A stretch of 64,000 nucleotides of DNA, taken from Myxococcales bacterium (GTDB taxonomy: Bacteria; Myxococcota_A; Polyangia; Polyangiales; Polyangiaceae). The notes beneath the pieces were generated by a model. The model was not told where the DNA came from and made no database searches. It saw nothing but the letters and a program-made list of their open reading frames with translations. Below are positions 54,607 to 64,000 of the stretch, one piece after another; position 1 is the stretch's first letter, and the number at the start of each line of letters is the position of its first letter. The stretch is from NCBI GenBank assembly GCA_016706225.1, contig JADJKB010000005.1:248001-312000 (forward strand), given 5' to 3'. Both the position numbers and the translations under genes were made by a program.

Positions 54607-55398
54607 ATGGCAGAGCCCCTCGTCATCATCGAAGACCTGCACAAGAGCTTCGAGCACATGGGTAGGACGCTCCAGGTGCTGAAGGGCATCGATCTCACCA
54701 TCCGGGCGGGAGAGCTGTTGGCGATCGTGGGCCCGTCGGGGGCCGGCAAGAGCACGCTGCTTCACTGCATGGGGACGCTCGACCTACCGACCACCGGTCG
54801 CATCCGTCTCTCGGGTGAGGAGCTGACGACCATGAGCGGCTCGCGCCTGGCGGCGGTGCGCAATCGCGAGATCGGCTTCGTGTTCCAGTTTCACCACCTG
54901 CTCCCGGAGTTCAACGCGCTCGAGAACCTGATGTTGCCCGGCTTGATCCAGGGGCGCAGCAAGCGGGAGATGGAGAAGCCGGCGGCGCGGCTCCTCGACG
55001 AGGTCGGGCTGTCGCATCGCGCGACCCACCGTCCAGGCGAGCTATCTGGCGGCGAGCAGCAGCGTGTGGCCATCGCCCGTGCGCTCGTGCTCGGCCCAAA
55101 ATTGCTGCTGGCGGACGAACCGACCGGCAACCTGGACAGCGCGACCAGCGAGGCGATTCACGATCTGTTCTTCCAGATCAACAAGGACCACGGCACGACC
55201 ATCGTCGTCGTCACCCACAACTCGGGCTTTGCCGAGAGCATGCCCCGTGTCGTGCGCATGGTGGACGGCCGGGTGTTCAAGGACGATACCGGACGCGGGC
55301 GACCCGGTGTCATGCCCGCGAGAGAAGAAGCGGCCGGGGCGGAGTCCGCGCCCGCGGCGGAACCCGCGCCCACGGCCGAAGCCGAACCCGAAGCGTGA
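54607..55398 (+). CDS. lolD: LolD lipoprotein-exporter ATPase
   Basis: The 263-residue ABC ATPase has Walker A GPSGAGKST, the Q-loop in FVFQFHHLLPEFNALEN (the LolD/MacB pattern), signature LSGGEQQRV, Walker B LLLADEPTGNLD and the H-loop in VVVTHN. It powers lipoprotein release by the neighbouring permease. The C-terminal 35 residues are an Ala/Glu/Pro-rich tail not found in short LolD proteins. The start ATG at 54607 follows the permease stop by 8 bp. Confidence 0.92.
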   Translation: MAEPLVIIEDLHKSFEHMGRTLQVLKGIDLTIRAGELLAIVGPSGAGKSTLLHCMGTLDLPTTGRIRLSGEELTTMSGSRLAAVRNREIGFVFQFHHLLPEFNALENLMLPGLIQGRSKREMEKPAARLLDEVGLSHRATHRPGELSGGEQQRVAIARALVLGPKLLLADEPTGNLDSATSEAIHDLFFQINKDHGTTIVVVTHNSGFAESMPRVVRMVDGRVFKDDTGRGRPGVMPAREEAAGAESAPAAEPAPTAEAEPEA

Positions 55399-55399
55399 A

Positions 55400-55876
55400 T
55401 CAGCCGACCAGCGCGTTCTTCGCCTGTTTCACCAGGTTCCCCACCTGACTCTTGGTGATCCCGGCGCCCGCGCCGATCTTCTCGAGCATCACGGCCTCTT
55501 GTTTGTCGAGTCCGGCGGTCGCGAGCGCGGCGTAGGCGCCCAGCAGCAAGCCCGTCTCGGCTTGCCCCAGCTCCTTGAGCTGTTTGCCGACGGCCTCACA
55601 GCGGGCGGCGTGACCTTCCTTGGTGATGGCCGCGTCGCACTCCTCCATCATCGCATCCACCTCCCACTCGACCACCAGGCCGCTCGAGAGGTCGTGCATC
55701 GCCTTCACGATCGCAGCCTTCTCGTCCGCGTCCGCCTCGCCGTCGGCTAGCGCACACAGATACCCGGCCTCCATCGCGTGCCGGTAGACCTGGTTCAGCG
55801 TCGGCCCGGTCATCACCTTGCGCATTTCGGCGGCGATCTTCTTCAGGTCAACTTCGGTGCGTTTGCCTCGACTCAT
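55400..55876 (-). CDS. TerB-like helical protein
   Basis: The 158-residue all-helical protein has a TerB-like pattern. YLCALADGEADADEKAAIVKAMHDL is the acidic helix pair that in TerB-type proteins binds metal, followed by LLLGAYAALATAGLDKQEAVMLEKIGAG with a second similar repeat. The DxxxDExE-type residues are conserved in part. The function of stand-alone TerB proteins is unclear. GGAGGG precedes the ATG at 55876. It converges with lolD, with a single base between the two stops. Confidence 0.75.
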   Translation of the reverse strand: MSRGKRTEVDLKKIAAEMRKVMTGPTLNQVYRHAMEAGYLCALADGEADADEKAAIVKAMHDLSSGLVVEWEVDAMMEECDAAITKEGHAARCEAVGKQLKELGQAETGLLLGAYAALATAGLDKQEAVMLEKIGAGAGITKSQVGNLVKQAKNALVG

Positions 55877-56182
55877 GTTCCCTCCGGGGCGGCGAGCATG
55901 CGTCGCTCTCCGGTCGCGGCTCAAGTGCTTCCAACGCCGCGGATAATTGCGGGCGATTTTCTCGGGAAAACCACCGGCGCGCGGAATTTTCACCAGCGCG
56001 CGGGAGCGGGCGAGGCGATGGCCTCCGCACGAACCCGGACGGCGTGACTCGTGGGATACCGATGTGGGGCAATGTGCCGCGTTCGGGCCTGACATCTAAC
56101 AGTTCCAAGGCGGAGGTCCGACTGATACCTTTGTAAGTTGGCGGTTGAGCAACTTGCGCTCCAGTTCCGCCGGCGAGGCCTC
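55877..56182. other. Intergenic region
   Basis: About 300 bp lies between the divergent TerB-like and Cys-rich protein genes. I see no coding sequence. A small inverted repeat, AAGTTG (56135-56140) and CAACTT (56150-56155), lies about 30 bp before the ATG at 56183 and may be regulatory, but it is short. Confidence 0.4.
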
Positions 56183-59100
56183 ATGCACCGACGCAGTAGA
56201 GCTTTTGGCACACTGACTGTTTTTGGGCTTGGATTCATCTGGGTCGCCGCTTGCTCCGACGAGAGCAGCACCCCGACGCCGTCCGTGTCCGGCGGATCGC
56301 AGCAGCCCTCCTCGGCACCCGCGTCGGTGTCGGAGGCGGCCCGCACGCGGCTCGCCGAAATCAGACAAACGTTCCGGCTTCGCTCCGAGCGCCCGTCGCT
56401 TCACCTGCCTCCGGGCCGTACGTCCCGCTCCCCCGCTCCCGCCGAGCTGCCGTTGATCGGCGGCGCACGGGTTGGCCTTGCGAGCTCCGGCACGCGCCTG
56501 CAGGCGCTGCTGACGGACGACCCGTCGAGAGGCACGTCGCAGACCGCGCGGGTCACGCTGCCGGAAAACGCGTCGGGGCCCGTCGTCATCAGCGACGAGG
56601 GCTCGAACGTCGAGCTGTCGTTCACAATCGACGGCGCCACCACCGCGCCCGCGGCCACTGCCGAGGGGGTCGCGGTCTACTTCGGTGGGCTTGGTCCGGG
56701 CCGCGACGTCGTGCATCGCCCCACCGAGGCGGGCAGCGAGGACTTCGTCGTGTTCAACGCGAGGCCCGAGCACGAGCGAGTGGGGTACACGCTCGACGTC
56801 TCCAAGGTCGCGGGCCTGCGGTTCGTGTCCGGTGTGATCGAGCTGATGGATGCCGGCGGCGCGCCGCGGTTGCGCATGGCTCCGCCGTTCGTCGTCGACC
56901 GGACGGGGCAGCGCCGCGAGGCGACGGTCGCGCTCGATGGTTGCGCGTACGACAAGAGCCCGGTCGCACCTTGGGGTCGCAGCGTCACGCCGCCCGGCGC
57001 CGCGACTTGTCAGGTTCACGTGAGCTGGGACGGCGCGGGCCTCGAATACCCACTCGCGCTCGACCCCGCGTGGACGTCGACGGGTTCGACGGCGTACCAG
57101 CACGCCTATCACCCGGCGGTCATGCTGCTCAGCACGGGCAAGGTGCTCTTGGTTGCCGGTTACTCCTGTGTGCCTTCCTGCAACTATGGGGGCTGGGCGG
57201 AGCTGTACGACCGGACCTCGGGCACCTGGGCGACCACGGGGTCACTCACGAACCCTCGCTACTACACGTCGGGTGAAGCGCTGGCGAGCGGAGGTGCCGT
57301 GGTCGCCGGCGGGTACGGCGGGGCGGGATATCTGACCTCGTCGGAGCGTTACAGCTCGGGTACCGGGACCTGGTCGGCGACGGGCTCGCTCCTGGCCGGA
57401 CGCTACATCCACTCATCCTCGAGGCTCGCCAGCGGCAAGGTGCTGCTCTCCGGCGGCTACGGAAATAGCGGATACCAGCAGTCGGCGGAGATCTTCGATC
57501 CGTCGACGAACAACTGGACCTCGGCCGGCAGCATGACGGGCGGCCGCTACATGCACAGCATGACGCTGCTCTCGAACGGCAAGGTCCTGGCTGCGGGCGG
57601 GTATCCCTCGACGGGAACCGCCGATCTCTACGACCCCGGCACCAACTCCTGGAACGCTGCGGCGGCCATGATCGGTAGCCGCTACGAGCACATGGGGACC
57701 GCCCTCGCGTCCGGCACGAAGGTCCTGGTCGCGGGTGGCTACGGCAACAACTACCTGAACACCGCCGAGGTCTACGACGTTGCCACCAACTCCTGGTCGG
57801 CCACCGGAAACATGGCGTTCTCGCGCGAGTCGCCCTTCGGCGCCACGCTCGCCAACGGCAAGGCGCTGATCGCCGGCGGTTACACCTGCTCGGGGTTCTG
57901 CGACTACGCCATCAGCAGCGAGGTCTACGACCCGGCGACCAACTCCTGGTCCGCGACCGGCAACATGAAGGACGCCCACTACTACACCGACCCGGAGGCC
58001 ATCTTGCTCAGCACGGGGGAGGTGCTGGCCTGTGGCGGCGAGGGGCCGAGTGGGTACACGAACGTGGCCGAGCTGTTCAAGCTGGTGCCTCAGGGTGGCG
58101 CGTGCACCGGCGCGGGTGAGTGTGCGGCCGGGTTCTGCGTCGACGGCGTGTGCTGCGACTCGGCCTGCACCGGCGTCTGCACGGCCTGCACCAGTGCCAA
58201 GAAGGGCACCGGCGCGAACGGCGTGTGTGGCGCGATCATCAACGCGACCGATCCGGACGACGAGTGCTCGGACCAAGGCGCGCTCTCTTGCGGCACGACC
58301 GGCGTCTGCAACGGTGCCGGCGCCTGCGCGAAGTACTCGACGGGCACCCAGTGCGGCACGCCATCGTGCAGCAACGCCAACCTGTCCTCGTTCGCCTGCA
58401 ACGGCGGCGGCGCGTGCTTGACGACCCAGACTTCGTGCGCCCCCTACATCTGCGGCAGCGCGAGCGCGTGTCGGACGAACTGCACCACCGACGCGCACTG
58501 CACCGCCAGCGGGTACTGCCGCACCTCGGACGGGACCTGTCAGCTCGACCAGCCCAACGGCGGGTCGTGCACCAGCGCGTCGCAGTGCGCCAGCGGGGCC
58601 TGCGTGGACGGCGTGTGCTGCGCCACGGCGTGTACGGGTTTGTGCCAGGCCTGCAGCGTCGCCAAGAAAGGCAGCGGGGTCGACGGCGAGTGCGGCGCGA
58701 TCAAGGACGGCATCGACCCGGACAACGAGTGCGCCGACCAGGGCGCGCCCAGCTGCCAGGGCGACGGCCAGTGCAACGGCGCCGGTGCGTGCCGCAAGTA
58801 CGCCAAGGGCACGAGCTGCGGCGCGACGACCTGCGTCGGCAACAACTCGACGGGACAGGTCTGTGACGGCTTTGGCAGCTGTGTGGTGGACACGACCGGC
58901 ACGAGCTGCGCGCCTTACCTGTGCAAGGGCTCTTCCTGCGCCAACCCCTGCGCCAACGATCTGGACTGCATCAGCGGCAACTTCTGCGAGTCCGGCACGT
59001 GCAAACCCAAACAGGCCAACGGCGCGACCTGCGGCGGGGCCAACGGCTGCGCGAGCGGGTACTGCGTCGACGGCGTGTGCTGCGCCACCGCTTGCACCGG

Positions 59101-61652
59101 TCTGTGCCAGGCCTGCAGCGTGACCAAGAAGGGCGGTGGGCTCGGCGGTGAGTGCGGCCCGATCAACACCGGCCTGGATCCCGACAGCGAATGCGCCCAG
59201 ACGGCCACCAGCGGGTGTGGGACCGATGGGCAGTGCAACGGGGCCGGCGCCTGCCGCCTGTGGGCCAAGAGTACGGTGTGCGGCGCCAACGTGTGCGTGG
59301 GCAACACCAAGACGGGCAAGAGCTGCGACGGCTTCGGCACCTGTGCCAACAACGCTTCGGGCACCGACTGCAGCCCGTACGTTTGCGGGTCTGGTGCCTG
59401 CCAGCAGCCCTGCGCGACCGATGCCAACTGCACGTCCGGCAACTTCTGCAAGGCCGGCGTGTGCACCCCCAAACAAGCGAACGGCGCGAGCTGCGCCGGC
59501 GCCAATCAATGCCAGTCCGCGTACTGCGTGGACAGCGTGTGTTGTGCGACGGCGTGCACCGGCGCGTGCCAGGCTTGCAGCGCGGCGACCAAGGGCAGCG
59601 GCGTGAACGGCGAGTGCGGACCCGTCGCGACCGACACGGACCCGGACAACGACTGCCCGGACGACGGTGCGAACACCTGCAAGCGTGACGGCATGTGCAA
59701 CGGGTTCGGCGCTTGTCGGCAGTACGCCAAGGCCACCGCCTGCGGCCCGTCGGCGTGTATCGGCAACAAGGTCTCCGGCCAGTTCTGCGACGGCTTCGGC
59801 TCGTGCCAGTACGACCCGGTCGGGACCGACTGCGCTCCCCTACACCTGCGCGTCGAACAAGTGCTCGAACCCCTGCGCTGGGGACACCGACTGCGCGACC
59901 GGCAACTACTGCGCCAGCGGCGTCTGCAAGGGCAAACAGGTGAGCGGAGCGAGCTGCTCGACCAGCAACCAGTGCGCATCGAACTACTGCGTGGACGGCG
60001 TGTGCTGCGCGACCTCGTGCACCGGACTGTGTCAGGCGTGTAGCGCCGACAAGAAGGGGTCCGGAGTGAACGGGGAGTGTGGGCCCATCGCCGACAACAC
60101 CGATCCCGACACGGAGTGCCCGGACGACGGCTCCGCGACCTGTGATCGGGACGGCATGTGCAACGGCTTCGGCATCTGTCGGCTGTACAAGAAGGGTGAG
60201 GCCTGCGGCTCGACCCAGTGTGTCGGCAACACGGTCAAGGGCCAGATCTGTGACGGGTTCGGCACCTGCACGTTCAACTCCGCCGGGGTCGACTGCACCC
60301 CGTTCGCTTGCGCCGCCAATGCCTGCACCGACCCGTGTGTCACCAACGCCGACTGTGTCGCGGGCAATTTCTGCGACCAGGGCGTGTGCAAGGGCAAACA
60401 GACGAACGGTGCCCAGTGCACGGCGAACTCGGGCTGTGCCTCCAACTACTGCGTGGATGGCGTGTGCTGCGCCACCCCTTGTACCGGAAGCTGTCAGGCC
60501 TGTAGTGCGGCAAAGAAGGGCACAGGCTCGGATGGTGAGTGCGAGCCGATCAAGGACGGAACCGATCCCGACGCCGAGTGTCCGGACGACGGCTCCGACA
60601 CCTGCAAACGGGACGGCACCTGCAACGGCACCGGTCTCTGCCGCTTCTACACCAAAGGCACCAGCTGCAAGGCCAACTCCACGACCTGCATTGGCAACTT
60701 CGTGAAGGGCTACATCTGTGATGGCCTCGGGACCTGTGAGTACGAGTCGGCGGGGTCGGACTGCTCCCCGTTCTTGTGCACTTCTGACAAGTGCGCCAAC
60801 CCCTGCACGACGAACGCGGACTGCGTGACGGGGAACTTCTGCGAGCTCGGGACCTGCAAGCCGAAGCTCCAGAACGGCGGCGTTTGCTCCGCCGGCACGT
60901 CCTGTCAGTCCGGGTTCTGCGTAGACGGCTTCTGCTGCGATAGCGCCTGCAATGGGCAGTGCTCCGCCTGCGACGTCTCGCCGAACGAGGGCACCTGTTC
61001 GCCCGCGGTCGGCAGTCCCCACGGCAACCGGCCGGCTTGCAAGGGCGAAGGCACCGCTTGTGAGGGCTCCTGTGATGGCGTGAACCCCGCCGCCTGTGAG
61101 TATCCAGGCAACGGCACCGCCTGCGGCACGAGCTGCGCCTCGGGCTCCGAGACCCAGAGCTTCTGCGCTGGCAACGGGACCTGCGAGCCGGGTGAGGCCA
61201 AGTCGTGTGCACCCTACGTGTGTGACGGCACCGACAAGTGTCAGAAGGCCTGCACGACCACCAAGGACTGCGCGTCGGGTTACGTCTGTGCCCCGGACAA
61301 AACCTGCACCCCAGCCGGCAATCTCTGCAGTGACGACCACACGGTGCTCTCGCCGGACGGCGCGAAGAAGGACTGCTCGCCGTTCAAGTGTGATCTCGGT
61401 GCGTGCAAAACGGCTTGTGAGTCCGTCGATGACTGTGTGCTGCCGGCCGTGTGTCGGGCCTCGGACAAGACCTGCGCGGCGCCCTCGAAGGCCGCCGGCG
61501 ACGAGGCCGGGGCCTGCGGCTGTCGGGTGGCGGGTGAGGATTCACCCAGAGGAAACGCGGCCCTCGGCGCCTTGCTTGCCGGGCTCGCGGCCTTGGCGGG
61601 CCGGCGCCGGCGGCGTGGATCGCGCGTTGAGAAAGGGGGAACTGGTAGCTAG
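56183..61652 (+). CDS. Kelch-like and Cys-rich repeat surface protein with MYXO-CTERM-like tail, frameshifted
   Basis: With one base removed from CCCC at 59837-59840, the gene encodes about 1822 residues. They are, in order: a signal peptide with lipobox (FIWVAAC); a domain to about residue 310; six to seven kelch-like repeats (AELYD-, SATGNM-, AGGY-type units, about 320-630); seven Cys-rich modules of about 154 residues each (CVDGVCC, CTGLCQACS, GECG, CDGFGSC); and a tail CGCR, hydrophobic helix, RRRRR, the MYXO-CTERM pattern of myxobacterial surface sorting. As sequenced, the first frame ends at 60043 after module 4, and the second, from before the shift, runs to 61652. It is likely a cell-surface protein involved in binding or adhesion. 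Without frame repair the sorting tail is lost. Confidence 0.78.
58096..61340 (+). repeat. Seven tandem Cys-rich coding modules, about 462-bp period
   Basis: Modules start near 58096, 58562, 59024, 59485, 59948, 60410 and 60876. Successive spacings are 461-466 bp. Each encodes CVDGVCC, CTGLCQACS and CDGFG-type motifs; the seventh is divergent. Similarity is high at the protein level and partial at DNA level, which suggests repeated duplication. Confidence 0.8.
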
Positions 61653-61667
61653 ACTGCTGGGCCACCC

Positions 61668-63284
61668 GTGACCAATTCGGCATTCCAGACCATCGCTGGT
61701 GACATCGGAGCCGGCCACACGCTGGGCCGCTACGAGCTGCTCATGCCGATCGCGTCGGGCGGAATGGCCATGGTCTGGGCGGCCCGTCTGCGAGGCTCGC
61801 GGGGCTTCCAGAAGATCGTCGCGGTCAAGACCATGCTGCCCAAGCTGTCGGAAGATCCGCAGTTCGAGCGCATGTTCCTGGACGAAGCGTCCTTGGCCTC
61901 GCAGGTGAGGCACCCGCACGTCGTCGAGATCATGGATCTCGGCGAGCAGGACGGCGTGTTGTTCCTCGTCATGGAGTGGATCGAGGGCGTGCCCCTCAGC
62001 TCGCTGATCAAGGCTGCTCGGGCGACGGGCGGGATCCCGTTGCCCGTCGCCGTGCGTATCGCCATGCACGCCTGCGCCGGTCTGCACGCCGCCCACGAGC
62101 TCCGGGACGCCGCGGGTGATCTGGTCGGCCTCGTGCACCGCGACGTGTCCCCCCAGAACCTGTTGGTCACCTACGATGGCGTCACCAAGGTCGTGGACTT
62201 TGGCGTTGCCAAGGCCATGGGCAGCGGTGGCTTCAACACCCAGGGCGGTCAGATCAAAGGCAAGCTTGCCTACATGGCGCCCGAGCAGATCCAGGGCGAG
62301 AGCATCGACCGGCGGGCTGACGTGTTTGCGCTGGGCATCGTGCTCTACGCGATGACGACCGGGAAACACCCGTTCCGCAAGGAGTCCGACGCGGCAACGC
62401 TCTACCGGATCTGTTCGCCGGATCCCGCAGTCTCGCCACGCAAGGTCTCGCCCAGCTACCCGCTTCCCCTCGAGCGAGTGGTCATGCAGGCCCTCGCCAA
62501 GAATCCAGCGCGCCGCTACAAATCCGCGAACGAGCTGCTCGTTGCACTCGATCAGGCGTTGCCGGCGAGCATGCGGGTCAGCTCAGACGAACCGGTCGCG
62601 GAGTGGGTGCGCAACCTGATGGGCAAGGTGCGCGACGAGCAGAAGACACGCCTCTCCGACGCCCTCGAGCGAGCTGACTCGAAACCTCAGCCGCCGCCCC
62701 CGCTGCGCCAGGTCCTCGAGTCTCAACCGCCGCCGGGTCGCAACAGCGTCAGCGGAGTCAGCGACGTCTCGTCCGTGAGCGAGGTGTCGGGCGGCCGCAT
62801 GAGCGGCGAGACCTCTGGTTTCGTGGGTGTGATGGCGCCGCAGGTCTCCGAGACTCCCGGCATCGGCATTCTGCCGGCGCCGCCACCAGCCAAGAGCCAC
62901 CGGGCGCTCTACGTGGTTGGTGGGATTGCGTTGCTCGGCATTGGAGCCGCTGTCGCACTCTGGCTCTCGGGAACCCGCTCGGTCGAGGCTGCGAGCGCAC
63001 CGACGACGCCAGCCCAGGCGACGACAGCGCCCGCGACGCCTGCAGAGCCCGAGGCCACGGTTCGGCCGGAGGCGTCTGCCGAACCGGAGTCTTCGGCAGC
63101 CGCCGACACGAGCGCAGCCCCCGAGGCGTCCTCCGCTCCAGAGGCTCAGGCCGCGGCCAAACCCGTTGCCGGCAAGCGCTGGGCCCCGAGCGCGCCGCCC
63201 GCCAAGAGCGCGACCAAACCCAGCGCACCGAGTTCCAAGCCCACCGGCAAACCGAGCTTGGGCGTCGACAAAGATTTCCAGTAG
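61668..63284 (+). CDS. Transmembrane serine/threonine protein kinase
   Basis: The chain has 538 residues. The kinase domain is at about 22-300, with ASGGMAMVWAA, Lys54 (IVAVKTM), HRDVSPQN, DFGVAKAM and YMAPEQIQG. A Ser/Pro-rich linker follows. A membrane helix at about 422-442 (ALYVVGGIALLGIGAAVALWL) separates a Pro/Ala/Glu/Thr-rich external tail. It starts at GTG 61668, and a TAGACT hexamer lies 12 nt upstream, inside the end of the preceding gene. It is followed 14 bp later by a TPR/PEGA protein gene, a common pairing in Polyangia. It belongs to the same subfamily as the kinase at 46054. Confidence 0.93.
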   Translation: MTNSAFQTIAGDIGAGHTLGRYELLMPIASGGMAMVWAARLRGSRGFQKIVAVKTMLPKLSEDPQFERMFLDEASLASQVRHPHVVEIMDLGEQDGVLFLVMEWIEGVPLSSLIKAARATGGIPLPVAVRIAMHACAGLHAAHELRDAAGDLVGLVHRDVSPQNLLVTYDGVTKVVDFGVAKAMGSGGFNTQGGQIKGKLAYMAPEQIQGESIDRRADVFALGIVLYAMTTGKHPFRKESDAATLYRICSPDPAVSPRKVSPSYPLPLERVVMQALAKNPARRYKSANELLVALDQALPASMRVSSDEPVAEWVRNLMGKVRDEQKTRLSDALERADSKPQPPPPLRQVLESQPPPGRNSVSGVSDVSSVSEVSGGRMSGETSGFVGVMAPQVSETPGIGILPAPPPAKSHRALYVVGGIALLGIGAAVALWLSGTRSVEAASAPTTPAQATTAPATPAEPEATVRPEASAEPESSAAADTSAAPEASSAPEAQAAAKPVAGKRWAPSAPPAKSATKPSAPSSKPTGKPSLGVDKDFQ

Positions 63285-63298
63285 AAGCCCGAGCATCA

Positions 63299-64000
63299 AT
63301 GGCGCGAAAGCTCTTCACGTTCCTCCTCGTGGTTGCTTTGTCCTGTGTGGTCGCCGTCGCCGGGGCGCAAAAGAAGAAGGGCGGAAAGAAGCCCAAGCCC
63401 GCAGCCAGCGCCCAGCCGGCGGAAGAAGCACCCAAAGCGCCGGCAGCACCCGAGCCCGATCCCGCCGAACAGAAGAAGGCCGAAGCGCGCACGCATTTCG
63501 AGCGGGCCTTGTCGCTGTTCGACGAAGAGGCTTGGGACGCGGCGCTGGTCGAGTTCGCTCGGTCGCGCGAGCTGTATCCGACGCGCGCCGCCACCAAGAA
63601 CTCGGCCATCTGCCTGCGCCGCCTGCATCGCTTCGACGAGGCGCTCGACATGTTCGATGTGCTCTTGCGCGAGTTCCCCGACTTGCCCGCTCAGGACAAG
63701 AGCCTGGTGGAGCGCGAGGTGTCGGAGCTCCGTTCTCGCGTGGGCACCGTCGACATTCATCTGACCGAACCCGGAGCCAGCATCGTCATCGACGGCCGAA
63801 ATCGCGGAAAGAGCCCGACGGCGGGCCCCCTGCGTGTCTCCGTCGGCTCGCACGTCGTCCGCGTCTTCAAGCGTGGCTACTCCCCGTTCGAGCAGCGCGT
63901 CGACGTCAGCAGCGGGCAGAACGTGCCACTCGAGGTCAAACTCTCCGCGCTGACCCAGTCCGGCACGCTGAAGGTCTCCGAGAAGAGCGGGAAGAACGCC
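63299..64000 (+). CDS. TPR and PEGA domain protein (partial, continues beyond window)
   Basis: The visible 234 residues start at ATG 63299. They comprise a signal peptide (LLVVALSCVVAVAGAQ), a Lys/Pro/Ala linker, a TPR-like region (EAWDAALVEFARSRELYPTRAATKNSAICL, then a second helix pair), and a PEGA domain with ASIVIDGRNRGKSP and LRVSVGSHVVRV. PEGA proteins in this group are periplasmic or outer-membrane scaffolds of unknown binding target. The kinase gene lies just upstream. The frame is open at the right edge, so the C-terminus is missing. Confidence 0.85.
   Translation, partial: MARKLFTFLLVVALSCVVAVAGAQKKKGGKKPKPAASAQPAEEAPKAPAAPEPDPAEQKKAEARTHFERALSLFDEEAWDAALVEFARSRELYPTRAATKNSAICLRRLHRFDEALDMFDVLLREFPDLPAQDKSLVEREVSELRSRVGTVDIHLTEPGASIVIDGRNRGKSPTAGPLRVSVGSHVVRVFKRGYSPFEQRVDVSSGQNVPLEVKLSALTQSGTLKVSEKSGKNA

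Noticed and set aside
59837..59840. Programmed frameshift in the Cys-rich gene
   Set aside because: CCCC is a short run without a slippery heptamer, stimulatory hairpin or internal Shine-Dalgarno of the prfB kind.
59163..61340. Minus-strand frames over the Cys-rich repeats
   Set aside because: They are repetitive Ala/Gly/Val or Arg/Ser translations mirroring the repeat modules; the plus strand has the Cys pattern and sorting tail.

Overview
The window is high-GC DNA (roughly 70 percent by eye) from a myxobacterium, most likely a member of the Polyangia. The signs are four Hanks-type serine/threonine kinases, an FHA-sigma54 activator, a chemosensory operon, many lipoproteins with Gly/Ser-rich linkers, a Cys-rich repeat protein ending in a MYXO-CTERM-like sorting tail, and PEGA and HEAT-repeat proteins. 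I see no phage, insertion sequence, CRISPR array or rRNA. This is ordinary chromosome with many small transcription units.

Layout. 1-8153: a truncated kinase, a GAF-like protein, an S4 RNA-binding protein, a dihydrouridine synthase operon, a methyltransferase and coiled-coil proteins. 8336-16786: a tightly overlapping chemosensory operon (lipoprotein hydrolase, cheY, cheA, cheW, cheW, HEAT-repeat protein, cheR, cheB) without a receptor gene. 16949-22257: two Hsp20 genes, a decayed HtrA fragment, a kinase, two membrane proteins and a lipoprotein. 22515-22587: an atypical tRNA-like cloverleaf. 22796-25107: hypothetical gene, tatD, an S24/S26-like gene, and a carboxymuconolactone-decarboxylase-family gene with an in-frame UGA. 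25229-35014: envelope proteins (MltD-like transglycosylase, FadL-like porin, very large lipoprotein). 35130-39530: glmU, ribA, holA, ribF. 41776-43165: prfB with its programmed frameshift, followed 21 bp later by a SelW-like gene with an in-frame UGA. 43231-50917: an SDR pseudogene, lipoproteins, and a kinase next to an FHA-sigma54 regulator. 51118-55398: lysS-lolC-lolD, with lysS interrupted by an amber codon. 56183-64000: a seven-module Cys-rich surface protein (frameshifted), a kinase and a TPR/PEGA protein.

The most interesting system is UGA recoding. Two small redox proteins of different families (Rdx/SelW-like, CHAU; CMD/AhpD-like, CAFU) each have UGA exactly where the second Cys of CxxC is expected. 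In both cases a hairpin with a three-base loop starting GU follows about 20 nt downstream. One of them sits directly behind prfB, whose product RF2 competes for UGA and which itself contains the UGA-dependent +1 frameshift site. The organism therefore very probably makes selenoproteins. The prfB-selW arrangement suggests that UGA termination and UGA-Sec decoding could be co-regulated.

A second window-wide pattern is that about a dozen genes have a TANNNT -10 hexamer ending only 6-8 nt before the start codon. This implies widespread leaderless mRNAs. Single-base disruptions also occur at four loci (lysS amber, +1 in the Cys-rich gene, HtrA fragment, SDR). They may be real decay or assembly error and need read-level checking.
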